From: Microbacterium sp. A20
Lineage (GTDB): Bacteria; Actinomycetota; Actinomycetes; Actinomycetales; Microbacteriaceae
Assembly (NCBI RefSeq): GCF_004794515.1
Contig: NZ_SSDF01000091.1
Location: forward strand, 1 to 64,000
Reading direction: 5' to 3'
DNA length: 64,000 bases
Shown piece after piece: positions 50,041 to 58,920 of the stretch (position 1 is the stretch's first letter; every line of letters begins with the position of its first letter). The translations under genes were made by a program, and so were the position numbers. The notes beneath the pieces were generated by a model that worked only from the letters and a program-made list of their open reading frames with translations, made no database searches and had not been told where the DNA came from.

Positions 50041-50074
50041 GATGCGGGAGCCGCGGTGAACGGGCTCCCGCATC
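50041..50074. terminator. Hairpin between dctA and the DUF5302 gene
   Basis: A 12-bp stem GATGCGGGAGCC/GGCTCCCGCATC with a 10-base loop sits between two convergent genes. No clear U-run follows on either side. Confidence 0.65.
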
Positions 50075-50081
50075 CGCGCGG

Positions 50082-50258
50082 TCAACCGCTCTTGCGTCGG
50101 AACTCGCGCCGGGTCTGCGGGGCGTTCGCACTGTGCACGGCGGAGTCGCCATCCAGGTGCGCCTCGCCCTGCCGGTGGTGCGCGTTCTTCTTCTCGAGCG
50201 CTTCCTTGAACTTGCGCTTCATCTCCTCAGACGAGGAGGCGCCTTCTTCGGTGCTCAT
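50082..50258 (-). CDS. DUF5302 small protein
   Basis: A 58-aa highly charged protein on the minus strand that is easily missed. It opens with an acidic/serine stretch, then a basic helix (MKRKFKEALEKKNAHHR), then GEAHLDGDSAVHSANAPQTRREFRRKSG, which fits the short actinobacterial DUF5302 family. The ATG lies six bases after a TAGGCT -10. The function is unknown; the C-terminal RRxFRRKSG suggests RNA or nucleic-acid contact, but that is only a guess. Confidence 0.85.
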   Translation of the reverse strand: MSTEEGASSSEEMKRKFKEALEKKNAHHRQGEAHLDGDSAVHSANAPQTRREFRRKSG

Positions 50259-50270
50259 GACCCGAGCCTA
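50259..50270 (-). promoter_or_regulatory. Leaderless promoter of the DUF5302 gene
   Basis: On the minus strand, TAGGCT (50265-50270), six bases, then ATG 50258. Confidence 0.6.
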
Positions 50271-50289
50271 GAGCACCTGCCGCGGCGGG

Positions 50290-50883
50290 TCACCCTCTCG
50301 TGCCGCGCAGGATGCGATCCAGCAGCACGCCCAGACCGAGCGCGATGACGATCGACACCGGGACGGCGACCAGCGGCCCGCCGGGAAGGACGGCGGCGAC
50401 CAGGGCGCCCACCGCTGCCTGGTACAGCGCCCATCCGGTCGCGGCCACGGCGACCAGCGCGAGGTACCGCGGTGGGTGGATGCGCGAAGCCCCGGCGACC
50501 AGGTTGATCGCCAGCCGTGCGAAAGGCACGAACCGCGCCGTGAAGAGCACAGTGGCCGTCCCGTCATCCAGGCGCCGCCGTGCCCATCCCAGTGCCTGCT
50601 GCACACGAGGCGCCCTCATCCACCGCCAGCGATCGGTCCCGACGATCCGGCCGACCAGGTAGCAGCAGGCGTCTCCGACGGTCGCGGCCGCCGCGGCGCA
50701 GACGATGACACCCCACAGCGGCGGGGTTCCGGTCGTCACAGCCAGCGCCCCGAGCGCGGTCACCGCGATCTCGCCCGGCACGACGACGAAGAAGGCATCC
50801 CCGACCACGAGCAGGCTCATCAGCACCAGGCTCCATGGGCCGGTGAGGGTTTCGGCGAGCAGATCCGTCGACACGTCGCCCAC
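50290..50883 (-). CDS. DedA-family membrane protein
   Basis: A 197-aa protein of the DedA/SNARE-associated (VTT) family, implicated in lipid flipping and membrane homeostasis. The hallmarks are FFVVVPGEIAV (the E near the first re-entrant loop), GDACCYLVGRIVG and RFVPFARLAINLVAGASR (FxRxxR-like region). GTG 50883 is chosen because GAGGG lies seven bases before it; GTG 50919 would lie in the probable -10 (TATGTG) and GTG 50874 is possible. It is divergent from the glycosyltransferase fusion gene. Confidence 0.87.
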   Translation of the reverse strand: MGDVSTDLLAETLTGPWSLVLMSLLVVGDAFFVVVPGEIAVTALGALAVTTGTPPLWGVIVCAAAAATVGDACCYLVGRIVGTDRWRWMRAPRVQQALGWARRRLDDGTATVLFTARFVPFARLAINLVAGASRIHPPRYLALVAVAATGWALYQAAVGALVAAVLPGGPLVAVPVSIVIALGLGVLLDRILRGTRG

Positions 50884-51002
50884 TGTGCCCTCGCACGGTG
50901 AACGGCAACCAAAGAGCACATAGCCGGTGACCCGTCGCCCAGCATCCGGTGAACATCCGGTGCCTCAGGCCGTTTACGGCAGGTGCGCTCTCGGAGCTCG
51001 GT

Positions 51003-51014
51003 CATCCTGAGGCT
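51003..51014 (+). promoter_or_regulatory. Possible leaderless promoter of the glycosyltransferase fusion gene
   Basis: CATCCT (51003-51008), six bases, then GTG 51015. The hexamer keeps the A at position 2 and the T at position 6 but lacks the first T, so the call is weak. Confidence 0.35.
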
Positions 51015-52955
51015 GTGAGAGTAGCGATCGTCACGGAGTCCTTCCTTCCGCACATGAACGGCGTCACCGGGTCTGTGCTGCAGATCCTGCGACACCTCGA
51101 GCAACAGGGGCACGACGCCCACGTGATCGCGCCCGCCGCCGCGGGAATGCCCGAGGAGGTGCACGGTGTGCCGATCGAGGCGATCCCGAGTCTCGCGCTT
51201 CCGGGGTATCACAGCGTCAGGGTCGGCACGTCGGGAGTCTCGCGCATCGCCTCCTCCCTGCGCCGGTTCCAGCCCGACGTCGCGCATCTCGCCTCGCCGT
51301 TCGCACTCGGTTGGCGCGGGGTGCTCGCCGCCGAGCGGATCGGTGTCGCCCGCGTCGCCGCGTACCAGACCGACGTCGCGGCCTACACGGAGCGCTATCG
51401 GGTCGCCGCGGCTACCGGAATCGCTCAGACACACATTGCGCGACTGCACCGACGAGCCACGTTGACGCTCGCTCCCTCTGCGGATTCCGCCCGGCAGCTG
51501 GCCAGACTGGGAGTCGATCGTGTGCGCCGCTGGGGGAGGGGCGTCGACGCGGAACGCTTCCAACCGAGTCGCCGGGATGCTGCGCTGCGTGCCGGGTGGG
51601 ACGCCGAGACCGTGATCGGCTACGTCGGCCGCCTCGCTCCGGAGAAGCAGGTCGAGGACCTCGCCGTGCTCCACGACATCCCGGGCACTCGATTGGTGAT
51701 CGTCGGAGACGGCCCGAGCAGGGCGCGATTGGAGGCGCTGCTCCCGAACGCGCTGTTCCTCGGCCACCTCGCCGGCGCTGCGCTCGCCGCGGCCACGGCA
51801 TCGTTCGACGTCTTCGTGCACCCCGGCGAGAGCGAGACGTTCGGGCAGACCCTGCAGGAGGCGCACGCCAGCGGGGTTCCGGTGGTCGCGACCGGTCGCG
51901 GCGGACCCCTCGATCTCGTTCGCATGGGGGTCGACGGGTGGCTGTACCGTCCCGGTGACCTCGGTGACCTGCGCATGCGCGTGGCCGATCTGGCAGGGGA
52001 TGCCCGCAAACGGCGTGCATTCGGCGAAGCCGGCCGAGAAGCGGTGCAGAGTCGCAGCTGGGCGAGTGTGTGCGAGCAGCTGCTCGGCCACTTCGAGGAG
52101 GCTCAGCTGCTGCAGCGGGTGGATGCGTCTTCGCGCGCTCGCCGCGTCGCGAGGCCCGAGTCGCCGCCGCCTGTCCCCGCACGCCGTTGGCGCCGCTTCG
52201 TCGCCCTGGGCGATTCGCTCACCGAGGGCCTGTGTGATCCCGCGCCGGACGGAGCTCTGCGCGGATGGGCCGATCGGCTCGCGCTGCTGCTCGCCGCACA
52301 GGGCGGGCTGCACTATGCGAATCTCGCGATCCGATCCAAGCGCGTGAGCGATGTGTCGGGTCGACAGCTGGAGCGTGCGCTCGAGTTGCATCCTGACCTC
52401 GTGTCGATCCTGATCGGTGCGAACGACCTGGTGAAGAGTCATGTCGACGTCGCAGCGCTCGCCGCGGAGCTGGAGCACACCGTCGTGCGGCTCCGGGCGG
52501 TCGGTGCGGATGTGCTGCTGGTCACTCCCTTCCTGCCGGATCGTCGAGCGGCTGCCATCTACGCACGGCGGTTCGCGGCATTCGCGACCGCGATGACGGG
52601 GATCGCGGCGCGCACCGGAGCGATCCTGATCGACACGGATCTGCATCCCTCACTGGGCGAGCGGCCGAACTGGGGTGAGGATCTGGTGCATCTGAGCAGT
52701 CGGGGGCACCGTTTCCTGGCGTATCGTGCGGCAGAGATGCTGGGGGTTCCCGATGCGGATGCGCTGGGCGTCCTCGACGCCGCCCTGCACGAGCACGAGC
52801 CGATCGGCGCGGGCGTGTGGTGGCGCCGGCATGCGCTGCCGTGGGTCTGGCGTCGCCTGCATGGCCGTGCGGCAGGTGATGGTCGAACCGCGAAGCACGA
52901 CGACTATGTGTATCTCGGGCGTTCGTCCGCGACGCGATGGGCGAACGTCGGCTGA
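51015..52955 (+). CDS. Fusion: GT4 glycosyltransferase plus SGNH/GDSL hydrolase
   Basis: A 646-aa two-domain protein in one uninterrupted frame. Residues 1 to about 370 form a GT-B glycosyltransferase of family 4, like actinobacterial mannosyltransferases: VRVAIVTESFLPHMNGVTGSV, YVGRLAPEKQVEDL and the donor-binding HPGESETFGQTLQEAHASG. After an Arg/Pro linker, residues about 395-580 form an SGNH hydrolase with GDSLTEG (Ser about 400), GANDL (about 467) and DLVHLSSRGH (Asp/His about 555-562). The C-terminal 60 residues are basic and Trp-rich. No signal peptide. It may glycosylate and deacylate the same cell-envelope lipid; that is inference. GTG 51015 begins exactly at the family start. Confidence 0.9.
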   Translation: MRVAIVTESFLPHMNGVTGSVLQILRHLEQQGHDAHVIAPAAAGMPEEVHGVPIEAIPSLALPGYHSVRVGTSGVSRIASSLRRFQPDVAHLASPFALGWRGVLAAERIGVARVAAYQTDVAAYTERYRVAAATGIAQTHIARLHRRATLTLAPSADSARQLARLGVDRVRRWGRGVDAERFQPSRRDAALRAGWDAETVIGYVGRLAPEKQVEDLAVLHDIPGTRLVIVGDGPSRARLEALLPNALFLGHLAGAALAAATASFDVFVHPGESETFGQTLQEAHASGVPVVATGRGGPLDLVRMGVDGWLYRPGDLGDLRMRVADLAGDARKRRAFGEAGREAVQSRSWASVCEQLLGHFEEAQLLQRVDASSRARRVARPESPPPVPARRWRRFVALGDSLTEGLCDPAPDGALRGWADRLALLLAAQGGLHYANLAIRSKRVSDVSGRQLERALELHPDLVSILIGANDLVKSHVDVAALAAELEHTVVRLRAVGADVLLVTPFLPDRRAAAIYARRFAAFATAMTGIAARTGAILIDTDLHPSLGERPNWGEDLVHLSSRGHRFLAYRAAEMLGVPDADALGVLDAALHEHEPIGAGVWWRRHALPWVWRRLHGRAAGDGRTAKHDDYVYLGRSSATRWANVG

Positions 52956-52971
52956 TCCTCGCGGCCGGTGG

Positions 52972-54282
52972 TCAGCGGCGGCCCATCCCGTGATACTGCC
53001 AGCCGGCTGCGCGCCAGGCTGCGGCGTCGAGGCAGTTGCGCCCGTCGATGATGACCCTGCCACGGACCAGACCGCCGGCGTGCGCGGGGGAGAGGTCGCG
53101 CCGGTACTCGTCCCACTCGGTGACGACGACGACCGCATCGGCTTCCCGAAGAGCATCGTCGCGATCCCGCGCATAGCCCAGCTGTGGATGCGCGGCGGCG
53201 GCGTTCTCCATCGCGGCGGGATCGGTCACCACGACATCTGCTCCGAGGCCGCGCAGGCGAACAGCGACGTCAAGGGCCGGGGAGTCGCGGATGTCGTCGC
53301 TGAACGGTTTGAACGCGGCGCCGAGCACAGCGATCCGACGTCCGAACACGAGCCCGCCCAGCGCGTCGACGACGAGTCGGACCGCCCGCTCGCGCCGTCG
53401 GAGGTTGATCGCGTCGACCTCGTGGAGGAAGCCGACCGCTTCGCCGCGACCCAGCTCCTCCGCACGCGCGGCGAACGCACGGATGTCCTTCGGCAGGCAC
53501 CCGCCGCCGAAGCCGATGCCGGCGCCGAGATAGCGTCGACCGATCCGCGAGTCGTGGCCGAGGGCGTCCGCGAGCAACGCCACGTCGGCGCCGGAGGCCT
53601 CGGCGATCTCCGCCATCGCGTTGATGAACGAGATCTTGGTCGCGAGAAACGCGTTCGCGGCCCCCTTGACGAGTTCGGCCGTGGCGAGGTCGGTGACCAG
53701 GAACGGCGTCCCCGTCTCCACGGCCGCCCCGTATACCTCGCGGAGCACTTCGACGGCGCGTGCACCGGCCGCGTCCGGTTCGGCGCCGACGACGAGTCGG
53801 TCCGGTGTCAGAGTGTCGTGCACGGCCCAGCCCTCTCGGAGGAATTCGGGGTTCCACACGAGGGTCGCACCGGAGTCGACGATGCGGGTCGCGAGTCGTG
53901 TGGCAGTGCCGACCGGAACGGTCGATTTGCCTGCGACAACGTCGCCGGGACGCAGATGGGGGAGAAGCCCGTCCACCGCCGCGTCGACGTATCGGAGGTC
54001 GGCGGCGTGACCGCCCGGGATCTGCGGCGTCCCGACCGCGAGGAAGTGCACCTTCGCGCCCGCGGCGTCCGCCATCCGATCGCTGAACCGGAGCCGTCCG
54101 GACTCCCGCCCTTTGGCGAGCAGCTCGGTCAGCTGTGGTTCGAAGAACGGCGCGGAGCCTGCATCGAGCGCCGCCACCTTCCGCTCGTCGACGTCGATGC
54201 CGACGACGTCGTGTCCGATGGAGGCCATGGCTGCGGCGTGCACGGCACCGAGGTACCCGCAGCCGATCACTGACATGCGCAT
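52972..54282 (-). CDS. UDP-glucose / nucleotide-sugar dehydrogenase
   Basis: A 436-aa four-electron dehydrogenase, most like UDP-glucose 6-dehydrogenase, making UDP-glucuronate for envelope polymers. The NAD motif is GCGYLGAVHAAAMASIGHDVVGIDVDE, then VGTP, GKSTVPVGT and WNPEFLREG. The catalytic cysteine lies in GFGGGCLPKD (Cys about 262), and the C-terminal sugar-binding domain has GAAFKPFSDDIRDSPAL. ATG 54282 or 54276 are both plausible; the longer frame to 54450 overlaps the pnp promoter. The convergent GT-SGNH gene may use related sugars. Confidence 0.92.
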   Translation of the reverse strand: MRMSVIGCGYLGAVHAAAMASIGHDVVGIDVDERKVAALDAGSAPFFEPQLTELLAKGRESGRLRFSDRMADAAGAKVHFLAVGTPQIPGGHAADLRYVDAAVDGLLPHLRPGDVVAGKSTVPVGTATRLATRIVDSGATLVWNPEFLREGWAVHDTLTPDRLVVGAEPDAAGARAVEVLREVYGAAVETGTPFLVTDLATAELVKGAANAFLATKISFINAMAEIAEASGADVALLADALGHDSRIGRRYLGAGIGFGGGCLPKDIRAFAARAEELGRGEAVGFLHEVDAINLRRRERAVRLVVDALGGLVFGRRIAVLGAAFKPFSDDIRDSPALDVAVRLRGLGADVVVTDPAAMENAAAAHPQLGYARDRDDALREADAVVVVTEWDEYRRDLSPAHAGGLVRGRVIIDGRNCLDAAAWRAAGWQYHGMGRR

Positions 54283-54398
54283 GGACACAGCACAACCGAC
54301 TCCCGCCACGGCGTGGCATCCGCCCGGTGAACGTTCCGTGGCCGGCGCATGTCCGCTGCGCGATGCGGGGGCGACGTGGGTTTTACGGCACGCGCTGG

Positions 54399-54404
54399 TA
54401 GGGT
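54399..54404 (+). promoter_or_regulatory. Putative -10 of pnp
   Basis: TAGGGT would start transcription near 54411, leaving a leader of about 230 bases that includes the structured element below. Confidence 0.5.
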
Positions 54405-54459
54405 GGAGGCGGTTGGCGTGTGTCAACCGCACAATCGAATATCGACTCATGGAGCGAGC

Positions 54460-54545
54460 GGCGGAGAAGCTGGTCCCCTGTGGTGGGTTCCTCGGCAGGA
54501 CGTGTCGGGTGGCTTTCTACTGGTGGCCAGCGCAGGCGACATTCG
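54460..54545 (+). ncRNA. Actino-pnp-like leader RNA
   Basis: The leader of pnp contains nested stems: GCTGGTC (54469-54475) with GGCCAGC (54525-54531), and inside it CTCGGCA (54491-54497) with TGTCGGG (54503-54509). Position, host group and shape match the actino-pnp motif described in actinobacterial polynucleotide phosphorylase 5' UTRs, but I matched it by eye, not with a covariance model. This is the only gap over 300 bases (54283-54643). Besides this element it holds the divergent ugd/pnp promoters, a GCCAC/GTGGC hairpin near 54305 and the 12-bp palindrome GACTCGCGAGTC (54611-54622). Confidence 0.65.
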
Positions 54546-54643
54546 CGGGAATGCCCGCGCGCCCGAACCCTTCCGTTCCGCTCCTTTGAACACGCTCGCG
54601 CGTCACATGGACTCGCGAGTCTAAACAAAGAAGGAGAGACCTC

Positions 54644-56920
54644 TTGGAAGGTCCTGAAATCACCGCCACCGAGGCCGTTCTCGACAACGGCCGCTTCGGC
54701 ACCCGCACCATCCGCTTCGAGACCGGCCGCCTCGCGCAGCAGGCTCAGGGCGCAGTCGCCGCGTACCTCGACGGCGAGACCATGCTCCTCTCGGCCACCA
54801 GCGCAGGCAAGCACCCGCGTGAAGGCTTCGACTTCTTCCCGCTGACGGTCGACGTCGAGGAGCGCTCCTACGCCGCCGGCAAGATCCCCGGCTCGTTCTT
54901 CCGTCGTGAGGGCCGCCCCTCCACCGAGGCGATCCTCGTCTGCCGTCTGATCGACCGCCCGCTGCGCCCGTCGTTCGTCGACGGCCTGCGCAACGAGGTC
55001 CAGGTCGTCATCACCGTCATGTCGATCGCTCCCGGCGAGTTCTACGACGCTCTCGCGATCAACGCCGCGTCGGCGTCCACGCAGATCTCGGGTCTCCCGT
55101 TCTCGGGCCCCGTCGCCGGTGTGCGCCTCGCGTTCATCCCGGGCAACGGCCAGAACGAAGACCAGTGGGTCGCGTTCCCGACCGCCGAGCAGGTCTCGGA
55201 GGCCGTGTTCGACCTGATCGTCGCCGGTCGCGTCGTCACCAAGGCCGATGGCACGGAAGACGTCGCCATCATGATGGTCGAGGCCGAGGCGACCGAGGGC
55301 AGCTGGAACCTGATCAAGGCCGGCGCCACCAAGCCGAACGAGGAGATCGTGGCCCAGGGCCTCGAGGCCTCGAAGCCCTTCATCGCCCAGCTCGTCAAGG
55401 CTCAGGCCGAGCTCGCTGCGACCGCGTCGAAGGAGCCGGGCGTCTACCCGGTGTTCCCGGCGTACAGCCAGGAGGTCTACGACTTCGTCGCCGGCCGCTC
55501 CTACGACGAGCTCGTCGGCGTCTATCAGATCGCCGACAAGGTCGAGCGTCAGACCGCTGATGACGCGATCAAGGACCGCGTCAGGGCCGAGCTCATCGAG
55601 GCCACCGAGGCGGGCTCGCTCCCGGCTGCGGCTCCGCTCGAGTTCTCCGCGGCGTACAAGTCGGTCACCAAGAAGATCGTCCGTGGTCGCATCCTCACCG
55701 AGGGCGCTCGCATCGACGGCCGTGGGCTTGCGGACATCCGCCCGCTCGACGCCGAGGTGCAGGTCATCCCGCGCGTGCATGGCTCCGCGGTCTTCCAGCG
55801 CGGCGAGACCCAGATCCTGGGGGTCACCACGCTGAACATGCTCAAGATGGAGCAGCAGATCGACTCGCTGTCGCCGGTCACGAGCAAGCGCTACATGCAC
55901 CACTACAACTTCCCGCCCTACTCGACCGGTGAGACCGGCCGTGTCGGTTCGCCGAAGCGTCGCGAGATCGGGCACGGCTTCCTCGCCGAGCGCGCACTCG
56001 TGCCTGTGCTGCCGAGCCGCGAGGAGTTCCCGTACGCGATCCGTCAGGTGTCCGAGGCGCTGAGCTCCAACGGCTCGACGTCCATGGGCTCCGTGTGCGC
56101 GTCGACCCTGTCCCTGCTGAACGCGGGTGTGCCGCTGCGCGCCCCCGTCGCCGGTATCGCGATGGGCCTCGTCTCCGACGAGGTCGACGGTGAGACCCGC
56201 TACGCGGCGCTGACCGACATCCTCGGTGCGGAAGACGCTCTCGGCGACATGGACTTCAAGGTGGCGGGTACGAGCGACTTCGTCACGGCGATCCAGCTCG
56301 ACACGAAGCTCGACGGCATCCCGACGTCGGTGCTCACGGGCGCGCTGACGCAGGCTCGCGAGGCTCGCCTCACGATCCTCAACGTCCTGAACGCCGCGAT
56401 CGACGCACCTGACGAGATGGCGCCCACCGCGCCGCGCGTCATCAGCGTGCAGATCCCGGTCGACAAGATCGGTGAACTGATCGGGCCGAAGGGCAAGACG
56501 ATCAACGCGATCCAGGATGAGACCGGCGCGCAGATCTCCATCGAGGAGGACGGCACCGTCTACATCGGCGCGACCGACGGCCCCTCGGCCGAGGCCGCCC
56601 GCGCCCAGGTCAACGCGATCGCCAACCCCACCAACCCGGAGGTCGGGGAGCAGTTCCTCGGCACCGTCGTGAAGATCGCCACCTTCGGTGCGTTCATCTC
56701 GTTGCTCCCGGGCAAGGATGGTCTGCTGCACGTCACCGAGGTGCGCAAGCTCGCCGGTGGCAAGCGTGTGGAGAACGTCGACGACGTGCTGTCGGTCGGT
56801 CAGAAGATCCTCGTCAAGATCACGAAGATCGACGACCGCGGCAAGCTCTCGCTCGAGCCGGTTCTCGACGATGCCGCCGCCGCAGAGGCAGCTCCTGCAG
56901 AGGACGCGGCCGCCGAGTAA
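54644..56920 (+). CDS. pnp: Polyribonucleotide nucleotidyltransferase (PNPase)
   Basis: A 758-aa 3'-to-5' phosphorolytic exoribonuclease of RNA decay. Two RNase PH domains (about 10-230 and 330-560) flank a helical domain. The KH domain is seen at [19 protein letters not shown] and the S1 domain at [25 protein letters not shown]. The Ala/Glu tail is typical. The start is TTG, supported by AAGGAGAG at the right distance and by family start [15 protein letters not shown] strong terminator follows. Normally next to rpsO, here 27.7 kb away. Confidence 0.97.
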   Translation: MEGPEITATEAVLDNGRFGTRTIRFETGRLAQQAQGAVAAYLDGETMLLSATSAGKHPREGFDFFPLTVDVEERSYAAGKIPGSFFRREGRPSTEAILVCRLIDRPLRPSFVDGLRNEVQVVITVMSIAPGEFYDALAINAASASTQISGLPFSGPVAGVRLAFIPGNGQNEDQWVAFPTAEQVSEAVFDLIVAGRVVTKADGTEDVAIMMVEAEATEGSWNLIKAGATKPNEEIVAQGLEASKPFIAQLVKAQAELAATASKEPGVYPVFPAYSQEVYDFVAGRSYDELVGVYQIADKVERQTADDAIKDRVRAELIEATEAGSLPAAAPLEFSAAYKSVTKKIVRGRILTEGARIDGRGLADIRPLDAEVQVIPRVHGSAVFQRGETQILGVTTLNMLKMEQQIDSLSPVTSKRYMHHYNFPPYSTGETGRVGSPKRREIGHGFLAERALVPVLPSREEFPYAIRQVSEALSSNGSTSMGSVCASTLSLLNAGVPLRAPVAGIAMGLVSDEVDGETRYAALTDILGAEDALGDMDFKVAGTSDFVTAIQLDTKLDGIPTSVLTGALTQAREARLTILNVLNAAIDAPDEMAPTAPRVISVQIPVDKIGELIGPKGKTINAIQDETGAQISIEEDGTVYIGATDGPSAEAARAQVNAIANPTNPEVGEQFLGTVVKIATFGAFISLLPGKDGLLHVTEVRKLAGGKRVENVDDVLSVGQKILVKITKIDDRGKLSLEPVLDDAAAAEAAPAEDAAAE

Positions 56921-56938
56921 GCGCGAATTGCGAAAACC

Positions 56939-56977
56939 GGAACCCGGGTCCGTCCGTCGAGGACGGGCCCGGGTTCC
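56939..56977 (+). terminator. Terminator of pnp
   Basis: A 17-bp stem with one G-U pair (56939-56955 with 56961-56977) and a GTCGA loop, followed by GTCGTATCC. Confidence 0.85.
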
Positions 56978-57058
56978 GTCGTATCCGGTGTGACCAAATC
57001 GTTATCGGCCGTTTCCGCGCCGTTCCCCGGATTGGTCAGGGCGTTCGATGAATTCGCT

Positions 57059-57064
57059 TACCCT
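57059..57064 (+). promoter_or_regulatory. Putative -10 of the AKR-fold gene
   Basis: TACCCT about 78 bases before the start. The leader contains a small GCACC/GGTGC hairpin (about 57073-57086). Confidence 0.4.
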
Positions 57065-57141
57065 CGAAGTACGCACCGGGGGGTGCAGATCCAGCAGGTA
57101 CGCAGGTCGGCACGCACCGATCGACGCGGGGGTGAGAGAGT

Positions 57142-58167
57142 ATGCGGTTGTTCAGCGTAGGCGCAGGAGCGTCGACTGATCGCGCCCAGCAGCACACCGA
57201 GCACCCGTCCGCCCCGATCCCCATCGTCGGACCGGGGATAGGGGAGACCATCCGCGTCCCGCTCGGCGAGACCGGCTACGAGACCTTCCCTCTGATGCTG
57301 GGCGCCGCCGAGTTCGGTTGGAACGTCGACCTCGAGACCAGCCACGGCATCCTCGATCGCTACCTGGAGTTCGGCGGCAACGCCATCCACACGGCCGACG
57401 GCTTCTCCGGCGGACGCAGCGAGCACATCATCGGCCAGTGGCTGCGGTCTCGCGGGCGACGTGATCGTGCCCTGCTGAGCGTGCGCATCGGCGCCCACGC
57501 CGACAATCCCGGGCTGGGCTCCGTCAACCTCGTGCGGGCTGTCGAGGGCTCGCTCACACGGCTCGGCGTCGAGCGCATCGACGTCCTCTACCTCGACGCG
57601 ACGCTCGACGCGACCACCAATCTGGAAGACACCCTGGCGACCGTCGAATGGCTGTCGGACGCGGGGAAGGTGGGTGCGCTCGGAGCCTTCGGCCTGTCAC
57701 CGGAGCGCCTGGTCGAGGCGCGGATCCTCGCCTCGGCCGGTTACCCGCGCATCCAGGTGATCGATGCGCCGTACAACCTCATCCGTCGTCAGCCGTTCGA
57801 GGGAGACCTGCGCCTCGTCGCCGGCGCTCAGAACCTCGCGGTCACTCCGTCGCATGCCCTCGAGCACGGCTTCCTCTCAGGGCGCCACCGCAACAAGGCG
57901 CTCACCTCGCGTGGTGTGCGCGGCGAGCAGCTGCGTGGGCACCTGAATCGGCGGGGAATCAAGATCTTGCGTGCGCTCGACCAGGTGGCCGAAGAGCTGG
58001 CCGTTCCCGTCGCAGCGGTCTCGATCGCCTGGTTGCTCGCTCAGCGCACGATCGCGGCTCCGATCGTGAACACCTTCGCGACCGATCACGTCGACGAGCT
58101 CATGCAGGGTGCGGGAGTCTCGCTCTCGCGGAGCCACGTCGCCGAGTTGACCCGGGCCGGCAACTGA
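57142..58167 (+). CDS. Aldo/keto-reductase-fold protein without catalytic tetrad
   Basis: A 341-aa TIM-barrel protein clearly built like an aldo/keto reductase (ETSHGILDRYLEFGGN, GRSEHIIGQWL, IDVLYLD, VEWLSDAGKVGALGAFGLSPE, VSIAWLLAQ). All four active-site positions differ from the D-Y-K-H tetrad: His83 in place of Asp (IHTAD), Phe88 in place of Tyr, Arg115 in place of Lys (LLSVRIG) and Asp152 in place of His. Oxidoreductase activity is therefore doubtful, and a binding or regulatory role is more likely. A 35-residue N-terminal extension is also present. A GGGGGTGAG ribosome-binding site fixes the start. Located directly after pnp. Confidence 0.85.
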   Translation: MRLFSVGAGASTDRAQQHTEHPSAPIPIVGPGIGETIRVPLGETGYETFPLMLGAAEFGWNVDLETSHGILDRYLEFGGNAIHTADGFSGGRSEHIIGQWLRSRGRRDRALLSVRIGAHADNPGLGSVNLVRAVEGSLTRLGVERIDVLYLDATLDATTNLEDTLATVEWLSDAGKVGALGAFGLSPERLVEARILASAGYPRIQVIDAPYNLIRRQPFEGDLRLVAGAQNLAVTPSHALEHGFLSGRHRNKALTSRGVRGEQLRGHLNRRGIKILRALDQVAEELAVPVAAVSIAWLLAQRTIAAPIVNTFATDHVDELMQGAGVSLSRSHVAELTRAGN

Positions 58168-58187
58168 GCATCGTCCCACCCGTGACA

Positions 58188-58193
58188 TAGGGT
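58188..58193 (+). promoter_or_regulatory. Putative -10 of the histidine phosphatase gene
   Basis: TAGGGT about 45 bases before GTG 58237. Confidence 0.45.
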
Positions 58194-58236
58194 GGGAGGG
58201 AGGCCCGGCGGATGCTGGCGATGAAGCGAGCGAGTT

Positions 58237-58839
58237 GTGACGCACTACATATATCTGGTCAGACATGGTGAACATCAGGATGCGGAGCATGGTCTCGCCG
58301 ACGGACCCCTCTCTCCTCGAGGGCAGCGTCAAGCCGAGTTGATCGCCGACCGGCTGTCCGGGCTTCCGCTCGACGCAGTGTGGCATTCGCCGTTGCTCCG
58401 CGCCAACGAGACGGCTCGAGCGATCGCGGCTCGTCTGCCGTCGGTCGACCCGGAGCCCACCGCGCTGCTGTTCGATTGCGTGCCCACCGGGATGACCGAA
58501 GAGACTCCCGCCGTATTCGAACCGTTCTTCGGCTCGGTCACCGAAGCGGAGATCGAAGCGGGGCGCGCACAGATGTCGGATGCGGTCGAGGAGTTCCTCG
58601 TGCGCAAGACCGGGGATGTGCACGAGGTCCTCATCACGCACAACTTCGTGATCTCCTGGTTCGTCCGCGAGGTGCTCGCCGCACCCGAATGGCGGTGGAT
58701 GACGCTGAACCAGTCGCATTGCGGCCTGACGGTGATCGCGCAGAAGCAGGGGCGGCCGTGGACCCTGCTCACCCACAACGACACCGGCCACCTTCCGGTG
58801 GAGCTCCGCACGGGCATTCCCGACGCGTTGCTCGTCTGA
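58237..58839 (+). CDS. Histidine phosphatase family protein (phosphoglycerate mutase-like)
   Basis: A 200-aa phosphatase. The phospho-histidine motif LVRHGEH lies at the N-terminus, the WHSPLLRANETARAIA helix carries the second conserved Arg, and ITHNFVISWFV supplies the C-terminal active-site histidine, although here HN replaces the common HG. The start is GTG or the overlapping TTG one base upstream. The substrate is unknown. Confidence 0.88.
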   Translation: MTHYIYLVRHGEHQDAEHGLADGPLSPRGQRQAELIADRLSGLPLDAVWHSPLLRANETARAIAARLPSVDPEPTALLFDCVPTGMTEETPAVFEPFFGSVTEAEIEAGRAQMSDAVEEFLVRKTGDVHEVLITHNFVISWFVREVLAAPEWRWMTLNQSHCGLTVIAQKQGRPWTLLTHNDTGHLPVELRTGIPDALLV

Positions 58840-58908
58840 GATCTCTCAGGTCCGGGATGGGGTGTGATCCACCCCGCGCGCCCCGGCCGGAGGGAGTCGC
58901 CGCCGAAA

Positions 58909-58920
58909 TAGACTGGACGC
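58909..58920 (+). promoter_or_regulatory. Leaderless promoter of dapB
   Basis: TAGACT (58909-58914), six bases, then ATG 58921. Confidence 0.65.

Noticed and set aside
47156-50152. 998-codon reading of the sensor kinase
   Set aside because: The first 570 codons run antisense through dctA; the kinase begins at ATG 48445 with a good ribosome-binding site and a membrane helix.
50820-52646. 608-codon minus-strand frame
   Set aside because: Antisense to the GT-SGNH fusion, whose two domains have clear motifs.
54383-56731. 782-codon open frame on the minus strand over pnp
   Set aside because: Entirely antisense to pnp, with low-complexity Asp/Arg/Leu/Gly composition and no recognisable motif.
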